Assembly: GCA_014905825.1 (NCBI GenBank)
Contig: JACGCN010000017.1
Coordinates: forward strand, 248,001-312,000
Source: Lyophyllum atratum
Taxonomy: Eukaryota > Basidiomycota > Agaricomycetes > Agaricales > Lyophyllaceae
Length of the DNA: 64,000 nucleotides
Direction: 5' to 3'
Shown one piece after another: positions 11,772 through 22,637 of the stretch (positions are counted from its first letter, which is position 1; each line of letters opens with the position of its first letter). Below the pieces are notes generated by a model, which did not search any database, was not told the origin of the DNA, and worked only from the letters and a program-made list of their open reading frames with translations. A program made the position numbers and the translations under genes.

Positions 11772-12894
11772 TCGCCACACCAGCTTCCCTTTTTGGAAGT
11801 GAGGATTAAAGAAGTGAATATGGCGTTCCGAATAGGTTTAGCATCGCTAGGTTGTCTCGCCAAAGAAGAGTGCCTGGACTAAGAGCATAAGAAGGGTGAA
11901 GGGAGCCTTGAATGGAATGAATATTCCTATAATAGGGTATTTTAATTCTTGAATGCCAGTGCCAGTAATTCCGGTGATCGGCAAGCGGAAGCAGCAGTGA
12001 TGTTCACTAAAGAAAAAGTCATAGCGGATAGCCAGCTCTCGGAGCACTCCTTTAGATTAGAGACTCCTTCATCGACGTGGAAAGTGGTTGTGCCAGTCAT
12101 ACAGTACTCAAGACATGTCATGCCAAGCAGCCGAATCCCAGATGGCCGCTTTCGGCACCCCCTACTCCGCATTCTAACCTTACTACCCTGTCGCTGAATA
12201 TTTATGTGGGGCGCATGCTAGAGCGTTAATTCAAATATGGCCACAGAAACATGCAATAAGGCTAGCCATTCTCAGTATTGACGGTGCACCGAATAACGAA
12301 ACGAAACTGAATTTCTCGTCGGTTAGTCTCAGAGTTGCACAATATCAGCTAACTCAGGATATGGTCATGTCCTGAGTCGGCTGACTCCCTGAAGGCAGGA
12401 TGTGAAGTTCGATGGAGAGTCTGCGGATGTCTCGCAGAACTTGGGCACCATCGTAAGTCTGAAATCGGTGGATGTGGATTTCCGTGAGTTGGTGCGTCGG
12501 GCGCTGCTTGGCGTACGAAATTTTCTTATAGATGCTGAGCACACTTCGGTGTCGCACTATCCAATGGGCATCCGCTGTATCATAAGAGTACCGACGCTAG
12601 CGGCGAATGAGGCGCGATGCATTTTTATGTCTCTCGGCGTTACATGGAGTAGAGTTCGCTTGAGTGATGCACACTCCTCCTCCTCCTCCACTGCATTCTT
12701 AGGTGCTGAATATAATTTATAAACTACGAGGTATATATTAACCCATGTATGTCAGGAGTCGTAAGGTAGTGTGGGGTAGGCTCAAACCTCTATACGACAC
12801 AGAAAACATACCATACCCGAACGTACTGCATACAGGACCCATCCATTTTCTAATTATTACTTCAGTTACCTGTGATCTCCGGCGTAATGGAGGA
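11772..12894. other. Intergenic; includes a small inverted repeat
   Basis: Hydrophobin upstream region and 3' flank of the cytidylyltransferase. No gene seen. Positions 12352-12377 hold a perfect 8-bp inverted repeat (ACTCAGGA and TCCTGAGT, 10-base loop). Confidence 0.5.
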
Positions 12895-14426
12895 TCATGC
12901 TGTGGGGACTTCCAACTTGTCTGTGGGAACTTCCAACTTGTCCGTAGGGCTGGTACTCCTGCTCGCCAGTCGACTGGCGTAGCGGCTGCTATCGTCGTAA
13001 TCGCTGCCTTCCGCTCGAAGCTCTGCATGGCCCATCTTCGTGAGTTTGTCGTCGAAGTCACGTTTGCGATATCCCGAGACGATACGCTCTAGGAGTTCCG
13101 ATGTGGAGACGCCAGGTGTGCGCCTGGTGGGAATAAATTTGCCTGATGCACGCGATGATTAAGTTAGTTCGTCGGAAACGGAAGAAGAAAATACGCACCT
13201 TGGCTCTTGGCATACGCGTATACATCGTCGTGACCTCCACCTGCGTACGGGTCCTCGTCATGAGCTACGTAGTCGATCTCGAATCTCTTGATGAACTCCT
13301 CGTCGATTATCCAGGGCGCATCGGGGACAATTTCATCTACCCATCGACAATGCCTTGCCGCCTCAAGCCTTCGAGTCTAGAGTCAGCATGGCTGCTTCGA
13401 GATAGACACGATAACGAACCTCTCAGCGTGTGTCATGATAGTCTGCGCCTTATGGGACTTGACAAGTTCGTCCGAACAAACACCGACAAGGAGATAAACT
13501 GAGGGGAACGACATTTTTGCTTGTCTGAGCTGCAGAGCATGCCTGGCGGAATGTGTTAGCGAGCTGGAAATCATGCAAACGGCGGAATTACCCAAAGTGG
13601 AAGAGATCGTAGACGCCTGTCAGGTGATCGAACGTTAGTGGTAGTGACGTAGTGGCAGATAATGACGAACCGTCAGCGTAGACTCGCACAGGTCGGTCGG
13701 TCGGCGGGGGGTTGATCTTGTATGTTCGCCAAGACTCGCCGTCAATAGCCTTTTGCACGAAAGCTTGAATGTCCTCTGCAGTAAGCGCGGCCGGGCTGAA
13801 GGCAGCCTCCGACGCAGCTGCAACAGCCGGTTCCTCTGGGACGTGCAGCGGGAACCCCGGAGTCGGATGTGATATGAAGACAGGATGCTTAGATTCGGTC
13901 GTAGCTCGCGTAGATGGCATAGGATTGCTTTGTTCAGTGATTGGGGTAGTCGAGGAGGAAGGACAGGGTGGGCTGATAGGGGTGCCAAGAGTCGAAGTTG
14001 AGGAGGTGTGGTGGTGGTGGTGATGATGATGATTAGGAGTCCGTGAGGAGGTTGTATCCGGTCCAGCGGTCGCACTGGATTCGACATCTCCATCGTACGT
14101 GGGTGAATCTACTCCGTCTGAATCCGATAAGAGACTGGACGCGAGCTGATGTTTTACACGAGAAACCGATGCCGGTTTCGGGTGTGAACGCAGGATGCTC
14201 GCGTTATTTCCATGTCGGGTAACTGGGATCGTTACGGCTGGAGCACCATCATCTGTTAGCGGGTCGTTGTCCTCCTCAGATCTATAGCGAGCTGATTATT
14301 GGATCGAGATCAGTCCGACAGCACGAGGATTACGCACGCGTCGTAGGCAGGAGAGTCTATAGCCCTGGGGTATTTTCCAAATGATCGTTTACTGTGCAGC
14401 ACCTTGCGGGGAGCCTCGACTGACAT
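12895..14426 (-). CDS. PCT1: Choline-phosphate cytidylyltransferase
   Basis: Makes CDP-choline from CTP and phosphocholine, the regulated step of the Kennedy pathway to phosphatidylcholine. It is an amphitropic enzyme of nucleus and ER. Six exons on the minus strand: 14338..14426, 13671..14281, 13592..13616, 13420..13542, 13199..13368, 12895..13142, giving 421 residues. The nucleotidyltransferase core is clear: [23 protein letters not shown] with the HxGH-type motif split over a 25-nt exon, then LVGVCSDELVKSHK, RWVDEIVPDAPWI, AHDEDPYAGGG and TPGVSTSELLERIV. The N-terminus is acidic and low complexity with DSPTYDGDVESS and eight consecutive His. The C-terminus ends in a duplicated TDKLEVP heptad. 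The first exon is placed by frame and splice fit. It is divergent from the amidohydrolase with 126 bp between starts. Confidence 0.95.
12901..12942 (-). repeat. 21-bp tandem duplication at the 3' end of PCT1
   Basis: Two adjacent 21-base units (one mismatch) within the last codons of the cytidylyltransferase, encoding the repeated heptad TDKLEVP. The duplication stays in frame, so the protein tail is simply lengthened. Confidence 0.9.
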
Positions 14427-14552
14427 GGTGGAATTCGAGGAAAGGGCCAAATTTCAGCGTCACATGTTGTCACAAACTATTTCAGTGCCTTGGCGCCGGG
14501 CGATCACACAATTGGTCCGGGCCGCTGCCAGATCAACGAACGTTCGACTGTC
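14427..14552. promoter_or_regulatory. 126-bp divergent promoter (PCT1 / amidohydrolase)
   Basis: Only 126 bases separate the two start codons, so the 5' leaders and promoters must be very compact or overlap. An ATTGG (inverted CCAAT) pentamer lies at 14511-14515. No TATA box is evident. Confidence 0.6.
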
Positions 14553-17185
14553 ATGTCGGAGAAGACCTCCGCCAACCACAAAACCCAGTCCACAGCTGGC
14601 GCTTCATGGATATTCAGTACAGTTCTTGTTTCAATCTTAATCTGTGGCTGGTTCTTCGACGCATACGATAACCTACTTACAACCAACAATTACCTCGTAT
14701 GCTCTGAGTCGAACAACATATATACCGTGGATGAATCCAAACCTCGGGTAGAGTGTATCTCCATCGAAGGCTCGACGATCGTTGATACTGGCAATTTTGG
14801 TACCTGGCTGTTTATTAGTCAGTCCCATAGATTGCGCGACTGACGCATATTTTTGCAGCTGAACTCACCAAACACCATCTTTCTGCCGGCCTATTTCACC
14901 CATATATCCCGGAATGGACTTCGAAAGTCATCTGCAGAACTCCCAAAGTCTTCAATATCCCTCCGCAATCTATCGTCGTACCTGGTCTTGCAGGTAGAAC
15001 CACCATTTTTCGAAGCATGATGTTTTCACGAAGCGTTGACAGATGCACATGCACATGTTCTTGAGTATGGGTTTATGGTGCAGCTTCCACTGGCTGGCGC
15101 GACATCCATCGGGGGTATCTAAATATAATTTTGGTATGATCCGTATGATAATCCTGACCTTACCTGCCAGACGTCGTCGATCGCATCAAAGCGTACATCC
15201 TGGCAGATCCGGATATTCACAGCGACAAGACGAAATGGGTCGAAGGAATGGGCTGGGATCAAACAAAGTGGCCAGGTGCTCAATTCCCTACTGCTGTGGG
15301 TTTTCTTTGTCTTCAACTGTTCAACAAAGCGCGCTAACGTGATCTTGACGTGACCACCCAGTCTGACCTTGACCAAGATCCTCTCCTCAAGGGTCGGCCC
15401 ATATCCCTCAACCGTGTAGATGGCCACGCGAAGTGGGTATCTCCGCGAGTTTTGGAACTAATGGGTGACCTCCCAGATAAAGTAGATGGCGGAAGCATCA
15501 TTCGTGACGCTGACGGCCGACCTACTGGTAAACCTTGCTTAATTTTCAAGGGCTAGTGGACGACTTCTCATTTCCAGTTCCAAGGTATCTTTGTCGACAA
15601 CGCCATGGCTCTTATACCCACTCCTGAATGGACGGAGGAGCGCATGTCCCAGTTCTTTGATACAACAATGAAGGATGCACTGTCTCATGGTTTAACTTCG
15701 ATTCACGACGCAATGTCCTTACCAGATCAGATCCACTTCTTCAAACGGTTTGTATTAGCTCGATATTCCACCTGAAAGCTCGACAACACATGCTAACATC
15801 ATGACATTACCTCTCAGAAAAGCCGAGGAAGGTAAATTGCCCGTTCGTAAAGTCTCCGCAGCTGAGCTTTCATCCACGCTGACGAGCAGTATTAGAATCG
15901 TTTATACGTCATGGGACATGTGCCATCAAACGATTACTGGGGCTCTCAAATCCCGCATCTCTTCAATTACGGTAGACATGGACGGTTAACAGTGAGGAGC
16001 ATTAAGCTTGTGACAGATGGTACGCTCCGCTGTCTTTTGCCGAGCATTTTACTTGATCTCAACCTCTTCATATTCAGGTGCTATAGGCTCTTGGGGCGCT
16101 GCACTCCTGGAACCATACTCGGACAAAGCAGAGACTAGCGGTCTCATGCTTACACCTCCCAAGGAGTTGTCCGACCTTGTCCACCAATTTTGGAAAGACG
16201 GCTTCCAGGTCGTGAGTTAGTTTTTGGATCTCGTCACAGCCACGCTTTAACCTCAACGCAAATGAACACCAGAACATCCACTGCATCGGCGACCGCGCCA
16301 ATCACGTCGTCCTTGATATATTTGAGGACATTCTGAGCGTCCACGGGGGAAACGTGACGGAGTGGAGACCGCGAATCGAACATGCACAGATAATGACCCT
16401 GGAGGACCTGCAGAGAATAGGAAAACTAGGCGGTAAGCGCCTCATTCGGCCATGTCTTGTTATCACCCATGATAAGCTTTCAACAGTGCTAGCTAGCGTT
16501 CAGCCGACACACGCGTAAGTGAATCATCCAGTCATTGCTGATCACCTTTTAATACGACTTCCCTCGTGTGCAGGACATCAGATATGAGCTACGCGGAATC
16601 GCGACTGGTACGATCTCTCAAATTAAGCCACCATCGTCGTCTCAAGTTTTTGACGGTATAGGGACCAGAACGAATCAAGGGAGCATACGCCTACCAGACA
16701 CTACTACAGTATGTATCGTGAATCTGGTGACCAACTACCTCTCATCTTGCGCTTTTCTCAACCAGAGTCTCACCCAACCACGTCCTCCCACTTGGCTCTG
16801 ACTTCCCAGTCGAGTCCATAAACCCTTTGCTAGGATTCTACGCTGCCATCTCCCGCCTTTACGTCGATGGGTCATCACCTCACGGAAATGGCGGCTGGTA
16901 CGTTATCAGCTTACTTCAAGGCATGCACCCCACACACCCTGACAATGTTTCCTCACTAGGTTCCCGCAAGAACGACTAACTCGTGCGCAGGCCTTGAAGG
17001 GCATGACGCTAGATGCCGCCTATGCATCTTTTGCGGAGAAAGACCTTGGGTCCCTCACTCCCGGCAAGAAAGCAGATTTCGTGGTGCTTGACCGAGACAT
17101 TATGACCATCCCGTTTGCCGATATTTTGAAGACGAAAGTCAGCGCGACTTCTGTCGACGGCAAAGTAATTTATGGCTCTTTGTGA
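14553..17185 (+). CDS. Amidohydrolase family 3 (YtcJ-like), membrane-anchored
   Basis: Metal-dependent amidohydrolase of the YtcJ/AepA type, 605 residues in 15 exons: 14553..14799, 14859..14993, 15043..15114, 15171..15295, 15362..15527, 15585..15747, 15818..15842, 15896..16019, 16078..16211, 16273..16432, 16487..16514, 16574..16607, 16662..16708, 16766..16897, 16960..17185. All junctions keep frame. One transmembrane helix near residues 17-36 (WIFSTVLVSILICGWFF) suggests type II membrane anchoring. Metal-site motifs are GLADAHAH (HxH), the FKR-KAEEGKLP region, NIHCIGDRANH and the Asp of LGSDFPVESINP. The C-terminus has the urease-superfamily ending GSLTPGKKADFVVLDRD. Such proteins hydrolyse C-N bonds in amides or formamides. 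The substrate is unknown. Exons of 25-34 nt make automated prediction error-prone here. Confidence 0.9.
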
Positions 17186-17798
17186 ATCGGCACTTCTCAA
17201 GTGAGATCTTAAATTCACCGTCGCACGAGCTTGTCCGGGGCCAGCCAGTTCTCATTTTCCTTTTGCTAGGCGAATGAGTGTGCTGTCATCGAATTCTCTA
17301 AATAGGGTGTCAATGATGAGGATCAGAGCCGATATTTTGGCTGCGAAATATAGACTGAAGGATCGGGAGCTCGATAATGACGTGTGGCCTTATTCCACGA
17401 CCTTGTCAACCATGCCTGACACTGTTAGTGTCCGGTTCAACTGACTTCACACTGCGCCTTTAGACTTCCTATATTCATGGTCGAAAGTCGAGTGCGCGGC
17501 TAGGATGACTGTTATTTGCAATCCGGACCACTAGCGGTGTAGTGAAATTTGTTCTTCTTGAAGGCTTTGACAGCCGTAGTCGAATTAGTGTTTCCGAATC
17601 CGAGGCTCTCCCCCCACCCCAGTTGACGAGAGCACGCGACTAGAGTCACCTATCACGCTCCTGACGCGTCGGTGTGACAGCACGCGCGGCATTTCCATTT
17701 GAATTTTACATGATCAGTGCCAGAATTCGGCTGGCTCCGTATCCGGTCAGACAATTGAAAACCAGCATCGAAGTCTCGACTCTCTACCAGTCTCTAAC
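17186..17798. other. Intergenic
   Basis: 3' flank of the amidohydrolase and 5' region of the DUF2786 gene. No coding segment or RNA gene recognised. Confidence 0.5.
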
Positions 17799-19599
17799 AT
17801 GGCTAAATCTTACGACTCAGACACTGACGCGAGCTCCAGTGAAGAATCCGAGCACCATTCTGAGGATGACTATGTTCAAAAGTCCCAGAAAGCTGGAGTT
17901 AAGAGGAAACGTGGCAGCACCAACAATACTCGTCGATTGAAGCCAAAGGTTGCACCAAAACTACCGTAACGTTTCTATCCTCCTTTTATGGCAAGCATAA
18001 TATAAAACCTATGACACAGATATGTTGCTCGAGTCACGGCAACTGCAACTAATGAGGCTGACATGTTGGAAAACGCTACTAAAGGTAGGCTCTAATGTAC
18101 TGGATCACCGACAGATGCCTCATACTCTTCAAGTCGACAGGGCTGACAGCAACATTGTATGTGCTCGCCCTCTGTGTGCCTCCTATTTCATCAACCCTGT
18201 CTCAGCTTGCAAGAATAAGGAAGGCGATGAAGCTCGCTACGCATCCGGGAACCGGTGAAGCCGAAGCCAAAGTCGCTATGCGTATGGCGACGAAACTCAT
18301 GCAATCTCAAAACCTGACGCAAGCCGATTTAATCGCTAATGAGACCGCCGAGGAGCGCTCGACTAGAGCTGGTCAAAGTACGGTTACAATCACATCAACC
18401 AATAACAAGTCGGTGAGGCGCCAGCGCTGGTATGGTTTCGCTTCGAGCGCAGCATGCGAAGCCTTCGACGTCCAGGTATATTCCGAGAGCTACGAAAAGT
18501 CTTTGGATTGGGTTTTCTATGGTCTGGCCGATGTTCGTCCTCCATATCCCATTAGATCTATCTAAACAACTGATTCATTTTCTCGTATATCCAGAATACT
18601 GTCGCTGCTGCTCTCGCTTTCGAGATGCTCCACAATCAAATCGAAAATTGGGCGATCGAAAGGAAGGGGGACCTTAAAGGCCGTTCTGCTGGCACTAGCT
18701 ACCGCTCGGGCGTAGCACAACGTGTCTGGCAGGATGCGGAAAAGGAGAACAAAAAGGCTGTGAAGAAAGCTGAGGAAGAAGAAAAGAAACGGCTTGCAGA
18801 GGAAGCTGCGGCGGCGGAAGTTGCGCGTGCTGCAGAAATAGCCCGCCTAGCTGCGCCCATTGTCCCTGAAGCAGTGGCCACCTCACCTGTAGAGGAGAAA
18901 GGGAGGTTTTCCGTGAAGATTGAGGATGTACCAGACCAGGATGAAGCGAAGCCGTCGCGCCTACCAGAACACGAAGAAGTGAAGCCGCTAGGTCTACGAG
19001 GTAAGTGCTTTCATCTATTCCCCTCATCAATTGGACGATACTCATCTAACCACATATCATCAGACATGGACGATCACCGTGACGATGGCGATGACGATGA
19101 CAGTGACAATGATCAAGCCCCTCCGCACTACGATGAAGGCGCTAACATGTCTGACGATGACGATGACATGCGCGCTGATTTCGACGAGCAGGACGGTGAT
19201 GCTGGCCATCTTCTCGACCTGGACGCCCTCGAACGGAAGGTCCAAATCAAGTCCGAGCCAGAGGAGCCTTCGCAGATAGCTCGTCGCTGTTCCCCTTTAG
19301 TAGTGGTAAAACCCGAGCCTGAGGCGGCTAATCTGGAGATACCCACCATTAAGTCTGAACCCTCAGACGATGCTCCGAGCTGGAATTCTGCACTTCAGCT
19401 GCGTACATTCCGGGATAATGCAAAGACGATTGCGGAAACATACTTGAAGGACACTGGGTTGAAGATACGCAAGGGTCCAAAAATGCGCGCAATGAAGCAC
19501 GACCAAGCAGCCTTTAATAAAGGTTGGGATGATGGTCAAAAGGTGGATCTTAAACGCAGGAGGATTGAGGGCGAGGAAAATATAAAGGAGGAGAAGTAA
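17799..19599 (+). CDS. DUF2786-domain protein with acidic C-terminus
   Basis: Predicted 507-residue nuclear-looking protein. Exons: 17799..17965, 18020..18084, 18134..18156, 18206..18532, 18595..19000, 19064..19599. The 23-nt third exon is inferred from phase. The DUF2786 helical domain begins LARIRKAMKLATHPGTGEAE, followed by KLMQSQNLTQADLI and a conserved RQRWYGFASSAACEAFDVQV block of the DUF7168 type. Then comes a Lys/Glu/Ala-rich coiled coil, an Asp-rich acidic stretch, and five psi-Lys-x-Glu motifs (VKIE, IKSE, VKPE, IKSE, IKEE), three of them followed by Pro or acidic residues, which match the SUMO-acceptor consensus. The N-terminus is Ser/Asp/Glu-rich and then basic (KRKRG). The molecular function of DUF2786 is not established. 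Confidence 0.85.
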
Positions 19600-19877
19600 T
19601 TTGTAGCTAACACCGTGCCACACTGATATAGGCTATAGTGAATTGTATAGATGTAATCCTAGTCTTGGGCATCCTACCATGACCGTCGGACATTCCTGTA
19701 CATACTAGTAAAACCTCACATATAACGTAGCATCATTCTAGGAGACTCAAGTCTTGAGCCACCTTCTCAGGAACAAGGCTGGTTATTGAGTGTTGAGGCT
19801 CCACGGGCTCCGGCCACCTCCGACGCCGCGGATAAGATGAGGGGAACGTAAAGAATGCCTTCTGCAACCCATTTGCA

Positions 19878-20801
19878 TCAAGAAATAGGCGCCGTCCCGC
19901 TCATTACCTCATACAATCCCTCCATCCTCCTACGTCTAAGTTGACTGCTCCAAAACTGCATGATGGGTTCCCATCCGGCCCTCGACGACGGCATTCCAGG
20001 TTCTTTACTGGTCTTTTCAGTAACATTCTCATATGCCTTCTTGTAGGCAGCGATAGCCCCCGACGGCAACGCAGTTTCAGCAGGAGGTGGATTGTGCACG
20101 ACGAGGACTGGCGTGGGGCACTTCACAGACACAGTCGGGTAGGACAACAGTGGTCCCGATATCGATACGATTGAGCCTAGAGGGCCAGGAGAAGAGGAAG
20201 CAGACGCAGTGGCCCCCCGTTGGGCGGCGAGATGATCTTTCCACCACGCTATGCCAAATTCTGCAGCAACACTGCCCCCCTGCGCGAAGCCAAAGAGGTG
20301 GATTCTGTCTGACGGCCAGCCACAGTCGTCCACGAGATGTTTCACGACTTTCGCCATCACTTCAAGCGCAGGTGTGGGGTTCGGCCGCTCGATCAGTTCC
20401 CCCAGTCCGTCGAAGGAGTTATACCACTGGAAGGAGTCTTCGTAGAGGAAAGGAACTCTGAGTTTGGCATATATCAGCATAGTCTTGACCTATGAATTCG
20501 CATTTGCCTACTGTTCCGGCGCGCGGAGAGCGAGAACGGCAGTTTGGGGTAGTTTTAGTTGGCGTCCTAACTTAGCGAAGGGGACATGGGTATCACCTAT
20601 CGGTGGTACATGGTTTATTTTGTCACTTAGAAGGAGAATGAGGAACTTACCTAGTCCATGCAGAAGTATGAGGAGATTTTCATCCGTCCCATCATCACTG
20701 GGTACATAAGAGAAAGGAACGGGGATGGAAGACTTTTTTGGCGCAATTTTCACTCGTGAAGAGGTATCGGGAGTCGACTCTTGGATGTGGATTTCTGACA
20801 T
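19878..20801 (-). CDS. Acyl-protein-thioesterase/carboxylesterase-like protein without catalytic Ser
   Basis: Alpha/beta-hydrolase of the phospholipase/carboxylesterase family, 271 residues in three exons on the minus strand (20651..20801, 20512..20596, 19878..20457). The family landmarks are present: LLILLHGLG, the FAKLGRQLKLPQTAVLALRAP block, WYNSFDG, HLFGFAQGGSVAAEFGI and the SISGPLL strand. The nucleophile elbow, GFSQGG in active members, reads GFAQGG at 20271-20291, so Ser is replaced by Ala. The strand that normally carries the catalytic Asp (HGxxD) reads VVHNPPPAET, and no GHE-type His is visible near the C-terminus. It may therefore be a non-catalytic member, perhaps a lipid- or protein-binding one. 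The gene model itself has no breaks. Confidence 0.85.
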
Positions 20802-21026
20802 GATGAGTTGGAGATGTTCCTGTGTGTATCGGAGCGGGTATCGGGGACGTGTACTTATCTGATACCCAGATTGATTCCGTCAATGATCTGTATTGACATT
20901 GAGCGACTATAAAATATGCCGGTGTCTACAGGATTAGTAAATGTACAAGTTACAACATGGATGAGACAAGAACACTATGGATACAGTCGAAATAATATAA
21001 GAAGCAATAGGACGAACGACGATGCA

Positions 21027-22543
21027 TCATGGCATAATTACAAATCGCGAGCAGAGTAAGACTGTATCAGAAATCCTTATATCACCGTGTCCCATAGATC
21101 CCGGTGGCGGCGAGGAGCGCGGGTAAGTCGAGGGAAGAGTGGGGAAAGGAGCGGCTATGAGTCCCACGAGCTCAGGTTCCATGTTGGTGGATGAAAAATC
21201 ATCCAAGGAAGGCGATTGAGGCAGACGGGAAACCTCGAGCCAGGGCTCCCAAACGCACACCTCCCGCCCAAGAATAAAATCTTCCGGGTTGCGGACGTAG
21301 ATCTCCTTTTGACCCTTAAGCCGCGGCGGAGCAATAGTAGGAAAAGAAAGGACAACAAGATGATGTTGCTTCTCTCGTATGTCTGGTGTCACATGGGTTG
21401 GGCGAGTGTGCTTGGAGAAACGGGTAGAGACGACGCGACAGAGGGCGACGCCTGGGGACACCGTTGTGGAGACTGAAAAGGCACGTTTGCGAGGTGAACT
21501 AGGTTTTGCCGCTGCAGGGGAGTCGATGATTTCGACAATGCGAAGGCGCAGATCTGGGGTCATGCGATGAGATGAAGTGGCAAGTTGACGCTCCGTCTCT
21601 TTGTGCCACAAGACGAGAGAAGTATGAGAGCATGCCATGAGCTCAGATGCGCGGGCTGCTAAGCCACCCCTAGATTACGATAGATATGACATGAACGGAG
21701 AAACATGGTTTACATGCCCTAACCACTCACTTGACAAATTTGGCCTCCTTGCCCTTGCCCTTGACAAATTTAGCCCCTTTCTGGGGACTCATCCCAAGAT
21801 TCCATTCCGAGGGTTCCTCCTTAGTAGAGGCTGTAATTTCTGGGTGCTGGTCGCGCAGAAATATGTGCGCTAGCTCGGCAGCGCCACTGTCCGTGAAAAG
21901 GTCAGTCGCGAGCGCAATTTCGGTCGTCGATATCGTGCGCATGTCCTTGTCTAGCGTCGTATCGGCGGATGCAAAGATATTAGGGGCTGGAAGGTTCTTT
22001 AAGGGGACACCAGGCCTCGGTAGCGGGGCATTAGGCGGAGGGGGCGGTAGCGGTGGAGGTCGCAACTGCAGGTGGGGAACTGTGATTGACGTTGTTTCGG
22101 TCTTGGCAGCACTACGGGGATCTGGAGGAGGACGGATACGATGGGTAGGAGCAAAATCCTTGTCCTTGTCTTTTTCCCTGGGGGCCAGAGGAAAACTGGG
22201 CACAGGAAGTTGTCTGAGGTTGGTCTTAGAGGTTGGCTTATCGAGCGATGGCTTCAGCGCTTCCTTGTGAATGAACGGTGATCTTGCATCCAACTTCGAC
22301 TTCGACAGAGGCTTCTGCTGCACTGATTGGACGTTCCCGTCGAACGCCGATGTGAACCTAGGAACTTGGATATTGGTTTTTGGGACATTGACACTGGATT
22401 TGTGTATTTCGAATCCGTCAGCACGCCCCATTACGCGCCGGCGCTTCTTCGCCGGCAGTTCCTGTTGAAGAGGATGTTAGGACTTGAGTATTATACACTG
22501 TAGAATAGCGCACTACCTGTTCATTGTTGGTGGACAATGACAT
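21027..22543 (-). CDS. Conserved fungal protein, function not recognised
   Basis: Predicted 466-residue protein in three exons on the minus strand (22517..22543, 21731..22461, 21027..21669). I do not recognise the family. The N-terminal half is disordered, with a basic KKRRR patch near residue 15 (possible nuclear signal), a Pro-rich stretch (PPPLPPPPPNAPLPRPG) and short KFVKGKGK repeats. The C-terminal half looks folded: an alpha-helical block beginning GGLAARASELMACSHTSLV and ending in LWHKETERQL, then a beta-rich segment with hydrophobic alternation ending REVCVWEPWLEV, which resembles an OB-fold or similar barrel. It is divergent from the TFIIE-beta gene with 94 bp between starts. The combination could suit a DNA-repair or meiosis factor, but this is conjecture. 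Confidence 0.75.
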
Positions 22544-22637
22544 GGGGGTTGATAGCACAAGGCGTGACACTAAATATGTGTGACTCTGAATCTGATTCAG
22601 CTTGTCCGCGTCGGCTCTCTGAGCTCCAACGACCACC
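22544..22637. promoter_or_regulatory. 94-bp divergent promoter (unknown protein / TFIIE-beta)
   Basis: Start codons at 22543 (-) and 22638 (+) are separated by 94 bases, too little for two separate conventional promoters. No TATA box is seen. Confidence 0.55.
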
